From contig QAOA01008326.1 of assembly GCA_003255065.1 (NCBI GenBank), positions 150,327 through 214,326 on the forward strand: 64,000 bases of DNA. Reading direction: 5' to 3'. This document shows positions 37,710 to 50,369 of the stretch, piece by piece. Below the pieces are notes generated by a model. That model saw only the letters and a list, made by a program, of their open reading frames with translations. It was not told where the DNA came from and made no database searches. Each line of letters opens with the position of its first letter. Position 1 is the first letter of the stretch. Source of the stretch: Cercis canadensis (taxonomy: Eukaryota > Streptophyta > Magnoliopsida > Fabales > Fabaceae). The position numbers and the translations under genes are program-made.

Positions 37710-38017
37710 CACAAACATCAGGAACAACTGTAACGTTTGTGATTATAGAAGGATGGGTTGTTACTGTTGCATCTGTTGGTGATTCCCATTGCATACTAGA
37801 ACCTTCTGAAGGTGGAGTTTACTATTTGTCAGCAGATCATAGGCTAGAAACCAATGAAGAGGAGTAAGTTGCTAATCCAATGTTTTCTTTTGATCAACTT
37901 TTTGGAATTGTGCCATCACACAAAGTAGCCTCATCTTTTTTCTCTTTTACCAGAAGGGTGCGTATCACCTCAAGTGGGAGTGAGGTGGATCGGTTGAATG
38001 CTGGTGGAGGTGTAGAG
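37710..38017 (+). pseudogene. PP2C-type protein phosphatase fragment (two exons)
   Basis: Exon 37710-37863 encodes QTSGTTVTFVIIEGWVVTVA, then SVGDS, EGGVYYLSADHRLE and NEE. Exon 37954-38017 continues RVRITSSGSEVDRLNAGG. Both borders are consensus (ACAG acceptor, GTAAGT donor, CCAG acceptor) and the phases join correctly. The sequence matches the middle of plant clade PP2Cs, with the metal-site ADH segment present. The N-terminal part and the later exons (WPGGL, SRSIGD, DGVWD) are missing, so only about a quarter of the enzyme is left. No inactivating mutation is seen in what remains. Confidence 0.85.
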
Positions 38018-38841
38018 GTATATTTTCTTTTCATTGTGCTCCCAACATCCTTGTCCCAAACGCATACACAAATGACAAAGGAACTGGAAATGTTGTGCTT
38101 GTATGTGATGCATCTAGTATTTTTCATTTATGATGCAAGTTAGTTAGACTACATAATCAGAAAATAAGAGGCAGCCTAGGTCATTATACTATGGATGATC
38201 AAGAGTCTAGTGTACTCTAGTTGGGATTATACTTGATAATATGCATGGGATAATGTCTTTAACTTGCCCGTATCTATAATATTAGATCATCAGATTTTTA
38301 CATCATAAAGTTCTTGAGACCATATTTGGTGATTGATAAATAATCTTTATAAGTAATTTACTTATATTCTCTTTAGAAGAAATATTTCTCCATACTCGAA
38401 TTCCAACTATATTTTTTGGTTGGAATTTTGTAATTCTAATAGTTGTTTCTCTAACAACACATTTTTTCGTTAGAATTCAAAATTTCAATGAAATTTGGCA
38501 AAAATTCCTATGAAAATTTTTCATTCAAATTTAGTTATTTCCTTGTAGTATGTTCCAGGCCTAACACAAAATTTATTAAGTGTTGGCCAATTAATTCAAT
38601 GAGCCTACAAAATGGCCCTTATGCCACTTGGGCTAGAAATATGCTTTGAAAAGTGAGAATATGGGTACAACCACATTATGACCATCAAATTAAGTCAAAA
38701 CAAAAATGGCCCTTTGGCTTCCATCTATCTATCTAGAAAAGAAACTTCGCTCTTGAGCTAGGCAATCGAAATAGTCGACAAATACCAAACTTGTACTCTC
38801 AAAAGTATCAATGAATTGAAGAAAAAATTTCAGCGAAAAAC
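38018..38841. other. Intergenic, nothing recognised
   Basis: No exon similarity and no clear repeat ends. Positions 38842-38846 (CCATG) are the left target duplication of the large Tat element. Confidence 0.5.
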
Positions 38842-38846
38842 CCATG

Positions 38847-41132
38847 TGATGAGGATCGGTCCAAAAGGCTAGGTTGGACTCCAAGCCCATCGTTCAGACA
38901 AGGTGCCGCATCTTCAGCAAGGACAAGGCGCCACCAACTCAACTCTACAACTATTATAAATATATGGACAATGTAGTCTAAAAGATAACTTGTTAGTCAG
39001 AATTATACCCATATTGGATTATCTATCTTATCACCTACCTATACTAGGCAATTTGACCAAACTAATGTTATTGGACAAAATATTTACCCAAATGGTGCAC
39101 ATTTGAAAGTATTTACCTAAAATAGGTACTTTTGATTTTTTTTAATAATATTTGAATCAGATTAAAACATGTTTTTTCGAGTGTAAAACGTGTATCAACT
39201 AAGCATGATTTAGGAAAATTTTTCTCAAAAATGTGATCACTGTTTCTATTACAAATGTAAATAGATACACAGTTTTGAAGAAAAGCGTATTAAGAATTGA
39301 ACATGTCTTTGCCAAGCCAATGACATTTTTAAAGGAAAGGTAATGCCGGTTTTACAAATATGAGAACACGCTTCAGGGAGGAGAGCCACGCTTTTTTATT
39401 AACCCAGCCTATCTAATTTAGATATACTAACCCTGCCTTGAAATTTTTATATAAAGTTCTGATAACTTTTTTATTTATTTTTATTTATGTGCAGTTCTGA
39501 TAACTTCTAATGTACTGCAAAAGACGATTCTAGAGGCTACAAATATTAGAACGACCAACCATAAAAGCCAAGCTGCCTATATATGCTCCCACAGGATTCC
39601 AAGGTGTTGACTTGATAATTCAGTATTGTCACTTGTTAGGCCAGTCTTTAGTTTTTTAAAACTCTGGGTTTAAGACCTTATGTTAGCTAAAATAGGAACA
39701 TATCTTACCATAATTATTTTAAAAAATAAAAATAATGAGTTTTCGTTTTCTATTTTTCTTTAAATAATTATATATATATTATTTTTATTTTTATTTTTAT
39801 AAAATTACATTTTTATTATTTACAGTAATAAATACTCTTTATTCAAAATGCTAAGAATTTAATGTTATCAAAATTTATATTGCATTTAAAATTTACTTCT
39901 CATTTCAAATGTTTTATTATAATATATTGAGTTTCAGTTACTTTGTTCCCCAACATATATATATTTATAAGAACTTCACTTAATGTTGAAAATTTTATCA
40001 TTAGTGTACTGCAATTATTATTTAGATACCAACCATTCAATTTCTTATGGTCTTATCCTTGAGCAAGTGCAATTTAAATTTGATTTGAACATTATAATTA
40101 AATAAAAAAAAATACTAAATTTGGAAACTAATAAAGTTTTCAAGATTTCCGTGAAAATATTTTTTGTAAACAAACAAGTTTTATATGAATATATTTTCTG
40201 GCTGAGTCTACAATACCCATGGCTCCAAATGGGTATTGGTGCAAAGGGCGTTTAACGTTTGAGATGAAGCCAAGTGTATGTTGCTGATGAAGTGACTGAA
40301 TTTTGACTGTAAATGGTTAATTGTATTTTAGCCCCATAAAATTTAAGTATTAACTTTTGTTCTGCACTAANATAAAAAAAATACTAAATTTGGAAACTAA
40401 TGAAGTTTTCAAGATTTCCGTGAAAATATTTTTTTTGTAAACAGACAAGTTTTATATGAATATATTTTCTATCAGAATTGCCTATATTTTACCAATTGAC
40501 CCCACTTTTTTTTCCCGGGCCTCCGGGGCTTGCATGTTAGATTATTTTAATGGACAATACATTTTTAAAGGGCTTAACTTTTGGTGAACATGCCTTAGCC
40601 AAGGCCATCATGCTTTAGCCAATTTGGTGAACACGCCTTAGTCAAAAGCGTGTTCCATTTGGAACACGCTTTTACCCAAGGCGTGTTCATCAAATTGCCT
40701 GAAGTGTGGCTCTCCTCCCTGAAGTGTGTTCCCATATTTGTAAAATAGGCATTACCTTTCCTTTAAAAATGTGATTGGCTTAGCAAATGCATGTTCAATT
40801 CTTAATGCATTTTTCTTCAAAACCGTGTATCTATTTACATTTGTAATAGAAACAGTGATCACGCTTTTGAGAAAAATTGTCCTAAACCGTGTTTAATTTA
40901 TACATGTTTACACTTGAAAAAGCGTGTTTCAGATATTATTAAAAAAATTAAAAGTGTCCATTTTAAGTAAATATTTTCAAATGTGCACCATTTAGGTAAA
41001 TACGTTATCCAATAGCATTATTTCAATCAAATTGCCCCTATACTAACTTAAGCATTAGATAGTCATCCTCGGCCCACTGCCGAGCTTGGCTTCTTGCAGG
41101 TACATCCAACTCAGACATTTCTGGCATCAACA
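38847..41132 (+). repeat. 5' LTR of the Tat element, split by a MULE
   Basis: The LTR consists of 38847-39046 and 41046-41132. Between them lie the MULE at 39047-41036 and its second target-duplication copy. The rejoined length is about 287 bp. It aligns with the 3' LTR at 59011-59181, which lacks an internal segment of about 115 bp. A second copy of the LTR end is found at 44431-44517. Confidence 0.82.
39047..41036. mobile_element. MULE-like element with about 360-bp inverted arms
   Basis: The left arm starts GGCAATTTGACC and the right arm ends TCAAATTGCC. The arms (about 39047-39410 and 40680-41036) are inverted copies. Both flanks carry CCTATACTA (39038-39046 and 41037-41045), a perfect 9-bp duplication as in Mutator elements. 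No transposase is seen. A 30-bp near-perfect palindrome lies at 40644-40673. The interior includes a single N at 40371 and the left end of a second element, so its true length is uncertain. Confidence 0.82.
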
Positions 41133-43845
41133 ATTGGTTCCGTTTGTGGGAACAATTTAGATCCCACATTTTTTTTCAATCATGGTAAACATCAGAAATA
41201 ATGCCTATGTGTCTCCTCCACCATGTGGGCAGCTATAATGTAATCCTACCCCATTGGGGAGCAATAACAACCAGCAAGAGGATGTTGATCCTTAACAACT
41301 ACGGGTCTGTTTGGGAGTTTTTTTGGAGGGGAGAGGAGAGGAGAGGAGAGGAGAGGAGAGGAAATGGAGGGAAAGGAAGGGAAAGGAAAGAGAGGTGTTT
41401 TTCTCTCCTTTGTTTGGATGATTAAAATGAACAAAAGAAAAGGAAAGGGAAGGAAAAGTCTTATTGTAAAGTATTTTTACTAGTTTACCCTTTATTATTA
41501 AAATAAATACATTTAATATAAAATTAAATAATATAATACACTTATTTCTTTTTTAAAACTAATTAATTAATAAAACTAGAAAATAAATTAAATATTTTTT
41601 CTAAAAAATTAAATTAATCAACAAATCAGTGATAAATCATCTTAACATATTATAAAGCAATGATTAAATATAACAATAAAAGTTCAAATTGAGGCAATTT
41701 GATCACAAGAAAAATATATATAAAAAAACTAACAACTCTCAACTCACATAAAATATCTAACAACTCTCAAGTCTTTAAATGTGACCATATCATACCATAA
41801 TAAGCTATAATTAAATATAAACTATTCAAAAAAAAATTAAACCAGTCCACTTAAAATCATAAGGTGATTAGTATTATGGAATAGTAACATAACTCTTTTA
41901 AATAATTAAACCAGAGCATAAATCATTCAGAAACATGTGTAAAGTTATAAATAATTAAATACAAGGGATATGAAAAGCAAACTAAACCCAAGGTTTGTAC
42001 ATTCAAAGTCAATAATTTTTCCAGTCTCCCATGATGCAAAGTACAAGATAAGTTTATAGGTATCAAGCCCTACTCCTACCAATGCCCTTCTCCATCATAT
42101 GTTCTGCCATGAAATTACAAGCTCCATTAGATGGCACAACTTTGCTTTATCAAGGATTGAGATTTGTATTATGCAGTTTTTTGCAGGCTGTTGTGCCTTG
42201 TGAAAATGAATTCTCCACTTCATCAGAAAGATACATAATCAAACACTGCACATCCAGAATCTAACACAAAGCTTGTTGATGCCAAATTTAGTAAAACATA
42301 TCAACATATATCTTTTTCTGCAGTAAATACCATAAATGTAACAAATCTTCCTTCAGTAAAAGCAAGAATATTACAGTAAAAAGTTCATCTTTATGAAGAA
42401 TATAAAAGTTGTATCAAAGAAAATAAGGTCTTGCACACCAGAAAATACAACTCCCATAACAAGATACAAACATCAGAAAAGCCAAATTTATAGGTAAAGT
42501 ATCTCTATGACAAGTCTCATAGATATTGAAGTTCATATGCCTTGGCCAAAGAGAGATGACCCCTAAAAATTTACTTTATTTGAGTACTGAAGCACCACAG
42601 AAGAAACCAAGAAGTATGCTTTTGATCTCAACAGCTCCATGGAGAATCAGTCTGAACTTCTATCCACATGGACAGAAGAAAACCTGTGATATTCGGAGCA
42701 CATCATTATTACACAGGAGGTTACATATAGCAGGAAGTGATTATAGCAAAGAACTATTTGCATTAGCAAACTATGGTTACTATGTATTGGAAGTAGGAAA
42801 AAGAAACACAAATATAACAGACATTGCCATGTAAATTTCCTTGCCTAGTTTTTCCTTTGATTAGGTCTGAAATGTGCAATGGTTCCCCTCCCTCCCCAAG
42901 AAAATAAGCCAGCAAAGGGGGAAACTAGAGCATAAATCATTCAGAAACATGTGTGAAGCTATAAATAATTATCTCTGCATTAACTCACCTATTAACATAA
43001 TACCCTCTTCTATAAAAGCTCCGTGCTTTTTTCTCTTTAAATACTTTTCAGTTTTCAGTATATTGGGAGACAGCAATACACCAATAAGGATCAGTTTATG
43101 CATTTGTAGGAAACAAATCGAATAACAAGTCATATATGAACTTGGGTTTTAGCCCACTTGCTCTATAAGCTTCATAGTATGCTCTATAAAGTTAGTGATA
43201 AACCTCTTAATACTGACAAAAATGTTGCCTAACTTGAGTGCTAGATTTCTTTTTGTGCATGCTTGTGTCAAAGATTCTCATCACTTTTCACTCTTATTCC
43301 TAACTCCACTAATGGGACAATCTACATCAAAATGTAATGTCCAGTCCAGTAGTTAGTACACAGTCACGCAAATTCATATAGAATTGACCAAAAAACTCAG
43401 TCACGCAAAAAATGCATTTGAGATTCATGTGATAAAATTAGAACACAGCCTTTTCAGAATAAAGCCAACCAACAGTTAGAAGACCACTTCCTTTCAAAAA
43501 GAAAACTTTACTTAGCATGACAGGGCAACGCAGTTGTCAGGCTAAAATAGAAACCATTTGTGGATGGAAGGGGGCTCCACTTTCCGACATATTCAGCTAA
43601 GTTTCATGAAAGACTTGAACTACAATCAAATCTAGCAAATTACAGTAGAGCATGCAGACACCATTGCAACAAGAATAAACCATATTTCTAAAAAATAAAA
43701 AAGGGAAAAATCGTTTGCATTGAGAGCTGCAATAACTGAACTGAGAACTAAACTAGCTTAATTAGGCCAGGTGGATGATCCAATGGTAATTTACTGCCCT
43801 TTGCACAAATACCCATTTGGAGCCATGGGTATTGTAGACTTGGCC
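40200..43845. mobile_element. Second MULE-like element, ends only
   Basis: The left end GGCTGAGTCTACAATACCC (40200) and the right end GGGTATTGTAGACTTGGCC (to 43845) are about 48-bp inverted repeats. Both sides carry ATATTTTCT (40191-40199 and 43846-43854), a 9-bp duplication. Only 40200-40370 and about 43760-43845 belong to it. The 3.4 kb between is the same locus without this insertion, as shown by the intact empty site at 40462-40470. Confidence 0.75.
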
Positions 43846-46800
43846 ATATTTTCTATCAGAATTGCCTATATTTTACCAATTGACCCCACTTTTTTTTTCC
43901 CGGGCCTCCGGGGCTTGCATGTTGGATTATTTTAATGGACAATACATTTTTAAAGGGCTTAACTTTTGGTGAACACGCCTTAGCCAAGGCCATCATGCTT
44001 TAGCCAATTTGGTGAACACGCCTTAGCCAAAAGCGTGTTCCATTTGGAACACGCTTTTACCCAAGGCGTGTTCATCAAATTGCCTGAAGTGTGGCTCTCC
44101 TCCCTGAAGTGTGTTCCCATATTTGTAAAATAGGCATTACCTTTCCTTTAAAAACGTGATTGGCTTAGCAAATGCATGTCCAATTCTTAATGCGTTTTTC
44201 TTCAAAACCGTGTATCTATTTACGTTTGTAATAGAAACAGTGATCACGCTTTTGAGAAAAATTGTCCTAAACCGTGTTTAATTTATACATGTTTATACTT
44301 GAAAAAGCATGTTTCAAATATTATTAAAAAAATTAAAAGTGTCCATTTTAAGTAAATATTTTCAAATGTTCACCATTTAGGTAAATACGTTGTCCGATAG
44401 CATTATTTCGGTCAAATTGCCCCTATGCTAACTTAAGCATTAGATAGTCATCCTCGGCCCACTGCCGAGCTTGGCTTCTTGCAGGTACATCAAACTCAGA
44501 TATTTCTGGCATCAACAATTGGTGCCGTTTGTGGGAACAATTTAGATCCCACATTTTTTTTCAATCATGGTAAACACCAGAAATAATGCCTATGTGTCTC
44601 CTCCACCATGTGGGCAGCTATAACGTAATCCTACCCCATTGGGGAGCAATAACAACCAGTAAGAGGATGTTGATCCTTAGCAACTATGGGTCTGTTTAGG
44701 AGTTTTTTTTGAGGGGAGAGGAGATGAGAGGAAATGGAGGGAAAGGAAAGAGAGGTGTTTTTCTCTTCTTTATTTGGATGATTAAAATGAACAAAAGAAA
44801 AGGAAAGGAAAGGAAAAGTCTTATTGTTAAGTATTTTTACTAGTTTACCCTTTATTATTAAAATAAATATATTTAATATAAAATTAAATAATATAATACA
44901 CTTATTTCTTTTTTTTAAACTAATTAATTAATAAAACTAGAAAATAAATTAAATATTTTTTCTAAAAAATTAAATTAATCAACAAATCAGTAATAAATCA
45001 TCTTAACATATTATAAAGCAATGATTAAATATAACAGTAAAAGTTCAAATTGAGGCAATTTGATCACAAGAAAAATATATATAAAAAAACTAACAACTCT
45101 CAACTCATATAAAATATCTAACAACTCTCAAGTCTTTAAATGTGACCATATCATACCATAATAAGCTGTAATTAAATATAAACTATTCAAAAAAAAAAAT
45201 TAAACCAATCCACATAAAATCATAAGGTGATTAGTATTATGGAATAGTAACATAACTCTTTTAAATAATTAAACCAGAGCATAAATCATTCAGAAACATG
45301 TGTAAAGCTATAAATAATTAAATACAAGGGATATGAAAAGCAAACTAAACCCAAGGTTTGTACATTCAAAGTCAATAATTTTTCCAGTCTCCCATGATGC
45401 AAAGTAGAAGATAAGTTTATAGGTATCAAGCCCTACTCCCACCAATGCCCTTCTCCATCATATGTTCTGCCATGAAATTACAAGCTCCATTAGATGGCAC
45501 AACTTTGCTTTGTCAAGGACTGAGATTTGTATTATGCAGTTTTTTGCAGGCTGTTGTGCCTTGTGAAAATGAATTCTCCACTTCATCAGAAAGATACATA
45601 ATCAAATACTGCACATCCAGAATCTAACACAAAGCTTGTTGATGCCAAATTTAGTAAAACATATCAACATATATGTTTTTCTGCAATAAATGCCATAAAT
45701 GCAACAAATCTTCCTTCAGTAAAAGCAAGAATATTACAGTAAAAAGTTCATCTTTATGAAGAATATAAAAGTTGTATCAAAGAAAATAAGGTCTTGCACA
45801 CCAGAAAATACAACTCCCATAACAAGATACAAACATCAGAAAAGCCAAATTTATAGGTAAAGTATCTCTATGACAAGTCTCATAGATATTGAAGTTCATA
45901 TGCCTTGGCCAAAGAGAGATGACTCCTAAAAATTTACTTTATTTGAGTACTGAAGCACCACAGAAGAAACCAAGAAGTATGCTTTTGATCTCAATAGCCC
46001 CATGGAGAATCAGTCTGAACTTCTATCCACATGGACAGAAGAAAACCTGTGATATTCGGAGCATAGCATTATTACACAGGAGGTTACATATAGTAGGAAG
46101 TGATTATAGCAAAGAACTATTTGCATTAGCAAACTATGGTTACTGTGTATTGGAAGTAGGAAAAAGAAACACAAATATAACAGACATTGCCATGTAAATT
46201 TCCTTGCCTAGTTTTTCCTTTGATCAGGTCTGAAATGTGCAATGGTTCCCCTCCCTCCCCAAGAAAATAAGCCAGCAAAGGGGGAAACCAGAGCATAAAT
46301 CATTCAGAAACATGTGTGAAGCTATAAATAATTATCTCTGCATTAACTCACCTATTAACATAATACCCTCTTCTATAAAAGCTCTGTGCTTTTTTCTCTT
46401 TAAATACTTTTCAGTTTTCAGTATATTGGGAGACATCAATACACCAATAAGGATCAGTTTATGCATTTGTAGGAAACAAATCGAATAACAAGTCATATAT
46501 GAACTTGGGTTTCAGCCCACTTGCTCTATAAGCTTCATAGTATGCTCTATAAAGTTAGTGATAAACCTCTTAATACTGACAAAAATGTTGCCTAACTTGA
46601 GTGCTAGATTTCTTTTTGTGCATGCTTGTGTCAAAGATTCTCATCACTTTTCACTCTTATTCCTAACTCCACTAATGGGACAATCTACATCAAAATGTAA
46701 TGTCCAATAGTTACTACACAGTCATGCAAATTCATATAGAATTGACCAAAAAACTCAGTCACGCAAAAAATGCATTTGAGATTCATCTGATAAAATTAGA

Positions 46801-47120
46801 ACACAGCCTTTTCAGAATAAAGCCAACCAACAATTAGAAGACCACTTCCTTTCGAAAAGAAAACTTTACTTAGCATGACAGGGCAACGCAGTTGTCGGGC
46901 TAAAATAGAAACCATTTGTGGATGGAAGGGGGCTCCACTTTCCTACATATTTAGCTAAGTTTCATGAAAGACTTGAACTACAATCAAATCTAGCAAATTA
47001 CAGTAGAGCATGCAGACACCATTGCAACAAGAATAAACCATATTTCTAAAAAATAAAAAAGGGAAAAATCCTTTGCATTGAGAGCTGCAATAACTGAACT
47101 AAGAACTAAACCAACTTGAA
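40372..47120. repeat. Apparent 3.4-kb tandem duplication
   Basis: Positions 40372-43755 repeat at about 43846-47118 with an offset of 3384 bp. Each copy contains the MULE right arm, LTR end, PBS, gag start and Harbinger left part. The first copy starts after a single N and has an unoccupied insertion site, so it is probably the alternative haplotype and not a true duplication. Confidence 0.82.
44518..44538 (+). other. Primer-binding site of Tat element
   Basis: TTGGTGCCGTTTGTGGGAA directly follows the LTR end CATCAACA. The other copy is at 41133-41153 with one change. It is close to the TTGGCGCCGTCTGTGGGAA site common in plant gypsy elements. Confidence 0.7.
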
Positions 47121-48084
47121 AACAAAATGATGACAATTAACATAACTTAAGACCCTCTCACTGACAAGGTCTAAATAAAAATACTAGATCATGTTGCCAA
47201 TATTACACATCTTATGCTCACAAACCTTTCATGGAGGCAAAATTGAAATAGAATTCTTGTATCAAATTCAACATTATTCTACATGAACAGGGGAACTTAA
47301 AAGATTACATGATACACTACAAATAAGAAATAGAAAAGACTGTAGTAAATCATTTTTTCATAATTTTCATATCACACTGCAACAAGAATAAACCATTGCA
47401 ACAAGAAATTCTATTGTTTAGTAGAACTACATCTCTATGTCATAATAAAAGCAACAAGAAAATAAAACAAAATAAACCTGGGATTACTGTCAAATTACCA
47501 ATACGTGCTAGGAATTCTCTAAACTAATCAAAGGGTTAGGTGTGTGAAAGGGAAACCCACCACTTTGTGAATCCCATACATGGTTGAAGAGGAGTTAGAA
47601 TCTACTCAAAGACATCCTGATTTCATCTTCTAAATGGAAGAGTGTTTGTGGGTAGAAGAAATATTACCTGAAAGTGGACTACAAAGGCAAGGGTGTCGAT
47701 GACGGAAACTGGTGATGGTGATCATGACGGCAATCGGTAACGGCAATTGACGGCGTCGATGTTGGGTTTGTTTCTAGAGAGAGGCGCAGCCAAGAGAGAG
47801 GGGGAGATGAAAGGAATGTGTCAGGGATTTGTAGGATATGAGTGAGAAATTTTAAAAAACTAAAGGGCTATAATAGTCATTATTAGAGGTTTCCTCTCCA
47901 AAACCTCCAATTTGGGGAACACGGGAATTGGGCAAAAAAGGACTTCGAGGGTTACAATTAATCCTCTTGTTTCCTTTCCTTTTTCAAGTGAAATCTCTCA
48001 AACAAAGGAGAGGAGAGCTTTATTCCTCTCCTCTCCTCTCCTCTCCTTTCCTCTCCCCCTCTAAAAAATCTCCCAAACAAACCC
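44688..48084. mobile_element. Harbinger-type element, 3.4 kb, non-autonomous
   Basis: The left end GGGTCTGTTTAGGAG and the right end CTCCCAAACAAACCC-type repeat are inverted, followed inward by GGAGAGGAG and CTCTCCTCTC arms. TAT lies on each side (44685-44687 and 48085-48087). It interrupts gag of the Tat element. Shares ends with the 470-bp Tourist-like MITE at 14650. A partial copy sits at 41303-43755. No transposase motif is seen; frames of 60-102 codons inside (for example 45889-46197) are unrecognised. Confidence 0.72.
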
Positions 48085-48735
48085 TATGGGAACGTATTTA
48101 ATTTCCAGCTAGAAGCAACCTTGCAACATGAGTGACAACACCGATAAAGGGTACCTAGCCAAACTACCGAGACTAAAACAACCTCAACCCCATCTCTCTT
48201 TCATCACCCAACAAACCACTTTTACCCAAGGCTGCCATAACCTTACCCACATTTGTATCCTCGCCCATCAATTTATCCACATCCCTCCCTATATACACCT
48301 CAAGCCAGCTACACACAATATGATCCTTTTAATGAAGTACCTCGCCCACCCTAACCTGGAGCAAGCTATGCCCAGGGCTACCCACCAAATCACGGTTATC
48401 AAACTACTATTCTTTAACACTTAAGGGATGGATCACACCCATTCATCATGCACATAATGAGCACTCCAATACCTAAGAATTTTTGTCCCCCAACACAGCT
48501 TGAGGCCTATGATGGTATCACGGATCCACAAGAACACTTGACTTTGCTCCGATCAGCCATGTTGCTCACGGACGCCTCAGACCCAATTATGTTTAGAGCA
48601 TTTCCTAGCACATTGAAAAAGGCAGCACTTTTATGGTTCTGCTCCCTTAAGCCAAGATTCATAAATAGTTTTTGCAATCTCTCCTCTCAATTCTTAGCCC
48701 ACTTATCAATTCTTGTCTCCAAAAGATGAAGAAAA
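48085..48735 (+). pseudogene. Tat-element gag remnant
   Basis: The frame at 48448-48729 contains FCPPTQLEAYDGITDPQEHL, then AFPSTLKKAALLWFCSLKP, a conserved gag block of this gypsy group. The gag start lies on the other side of the Harbinger insertion (ATG at 44567, MVNIRNN then an early stop). The sequence is frameshifted beyond 48729, passing straight into RT, so protease and part of gag are deleted. Confidence 0.8.
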
Positions 48736-48774
48736 AATTGTCTTTATTATAGATGATGGAAATTACTGCTACTA

Positions 48775-49540
48775 GGTGATGTATTTTAGCCTGAAAAACG
48801 TCGGGGCTACCTACCAGAGGCTGATGAACAAGGTGTTCAAACAGCAAATTGGTAGAAATGTTGAAGTCTATGTGGGCATCATGTTGACAAAATTGGTAGA
48901 AGGAGGTGACCATTGGACCAATTTGAAAGAAATCTTTTAGGAGTTAAGGAAATACAACATGAGACTTAACTCGGACAAGTGTGCCTTCGGGGTAGAAGCA
49001 GACAAGGTCCTCAGATACATGATCAACCACAGAGGGATTAAGGCTAACCCCAAAAAGTGTCAGGACATAATAGAAATGCCACAACCCAAGTCGGTGAAAG
49101 ATGTTCAGAGACTCATAGGAAGGATTGTAGCCCTTACCTGTTTCATTAGCAGGTCAGCAGATAAATCTTTACCTTTCTTTAAACACTTAAAGCAAATTAA
49201 AATTTTTACTTAGGACGTTGAATGCCAAAATGCCTTTAATCAATTGAAGCATTACCTTTCTACACCCCTATTATTGTCTAAACTTGTTATGGGAGAACCT
49301 CTGTACATTTACCTTTTTGTGACGAATCAAGCAACAAGTTCAATCTTAGTTAGAGAAGATAAAGGAATCCAAAGGCCGATATACTACAAAAGCAAACTCT
49401 GCAAGGAGCGAAAATTCGCTATCAGAAAATTGAAAAGTTAGCCTTTGCACTCTTAACCGCCTCAAAACAACTAAGACCATACTTTCAGAATAATCAAGTC
49501 ATTGTATGAACATATACCCTGTTTAGAAAAGTGCTGCAAA
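48775..49540 (+). pseudogene. Reverse transcriptase / RNase H remnant
   Basis: Residues reading FSLKNVGATYQRLMNKVF, then EVYVGIM, ELRKYNMRLNSDKCAFGV, GIKANPKKCQDII and LIGRIVALTCFISRSADKS are gypsy RT palm and connection segments. The catalytic YVDD box is replaced by YVGIM, so polymerase activity is lost. The start of RNase H (PLYIYLFVTNQATSSILV) follows. Stops interrupt at about 48940, 49213 and 49441. Confidence 0.88.
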
Positions 49541-49635
49541 AATCGAATTTGGCCAGTTGAATGGTGGCTTGGTCAGTAGAACTATCAGACTATGTATTAC
49601 AATATTTGAACCAAGAGGCGTGATGAAAGCTTAAG

Positions 49636-50369
49636 ACTTGGCAAATTTTGTGGCAGAAATGACTCGATCCTTAGAAGAGGATATAATAGAAACACATGCA
49701 AATTGGATCGCTCATCTTTATGGATCATCCAACATTAAAGGGAGTGGAGCAAGAATCATACTAGAAAGCCCTCATAGCTTTGAAGTAGAACAAGCTTTAA
49801 AGTTTGAATTTAAAGCCTCGAACAATCAAGTTGAATATGAAACATTGATAGCAGGACTACAATTAGCAAAGGAAATAGGAGTAGACAGGATAAATGTTTT
49901 GAGTGACTCTTAGCTAGTCACGAACCAAGTCAAAGGAGATTACAATGCTAAGGATGAGATGATGACGAAATACTTGAACATAGTCAAGAACTTAATTGCT
50001 CAATTAAGCTACTTCGAAATGACATACACCCCAAAGGAGAACAACAAAAGAGCATATATACTTTTTAAGCTAGCCAGTAGAGGAAAAATAGGGAACAACA
50101 AGATAGTAATTCAAGAAACGAAAAAACATCCTAGCATAGAGGAAAAGATAATGGTAATTGATAAAGCTAAAGCATAATTGATGACACCGATAATCAAGTA
50201 CCTTAATTTTGGGAGATTACCTAAGAGTAAAAGTGAGACGAGAAACTTAAAGAGAATGGCGATCAAATATTGTTTAAAGGCAAGACAAGTATACAAAAAA
50301 GAACTTTTTATGCCCATGCTGAAATGTTTGGATAAGGAAGAAGCGGAGTATGTGTTGCAGGAAGTACAC
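49636..50369 (+). pseudogene. Second RNase H-like domain, copy 1
   Basis: ADFVAE-like NFVAEMT, then WIAHLYGSSNIKGSGARIIL, FKASNNQVEYETLIAGLQLA and INVLSDS match the additional RNase H of Tat elements. An in-frame TAG follows LSDS, and another stop lies at about 50175. It ends at VLQEVH, where the inserted LTR begins. Confidence 0.85.

Noticed and set aside
40535..41132. TGTT...AACA pair as a 598-bp LTR
   Set aside because: The left end lies inside the MULE. The real LTR starts at 38847, as shown by the 3' LTR and the CCATG duplications.
42526..46197. Pair of 102-codon frames (42526-42834 and 45889-46197)
   Set aside because: They are conserved only because the segment is duplicated or is an alternative haplotype. 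No domain was recognised.
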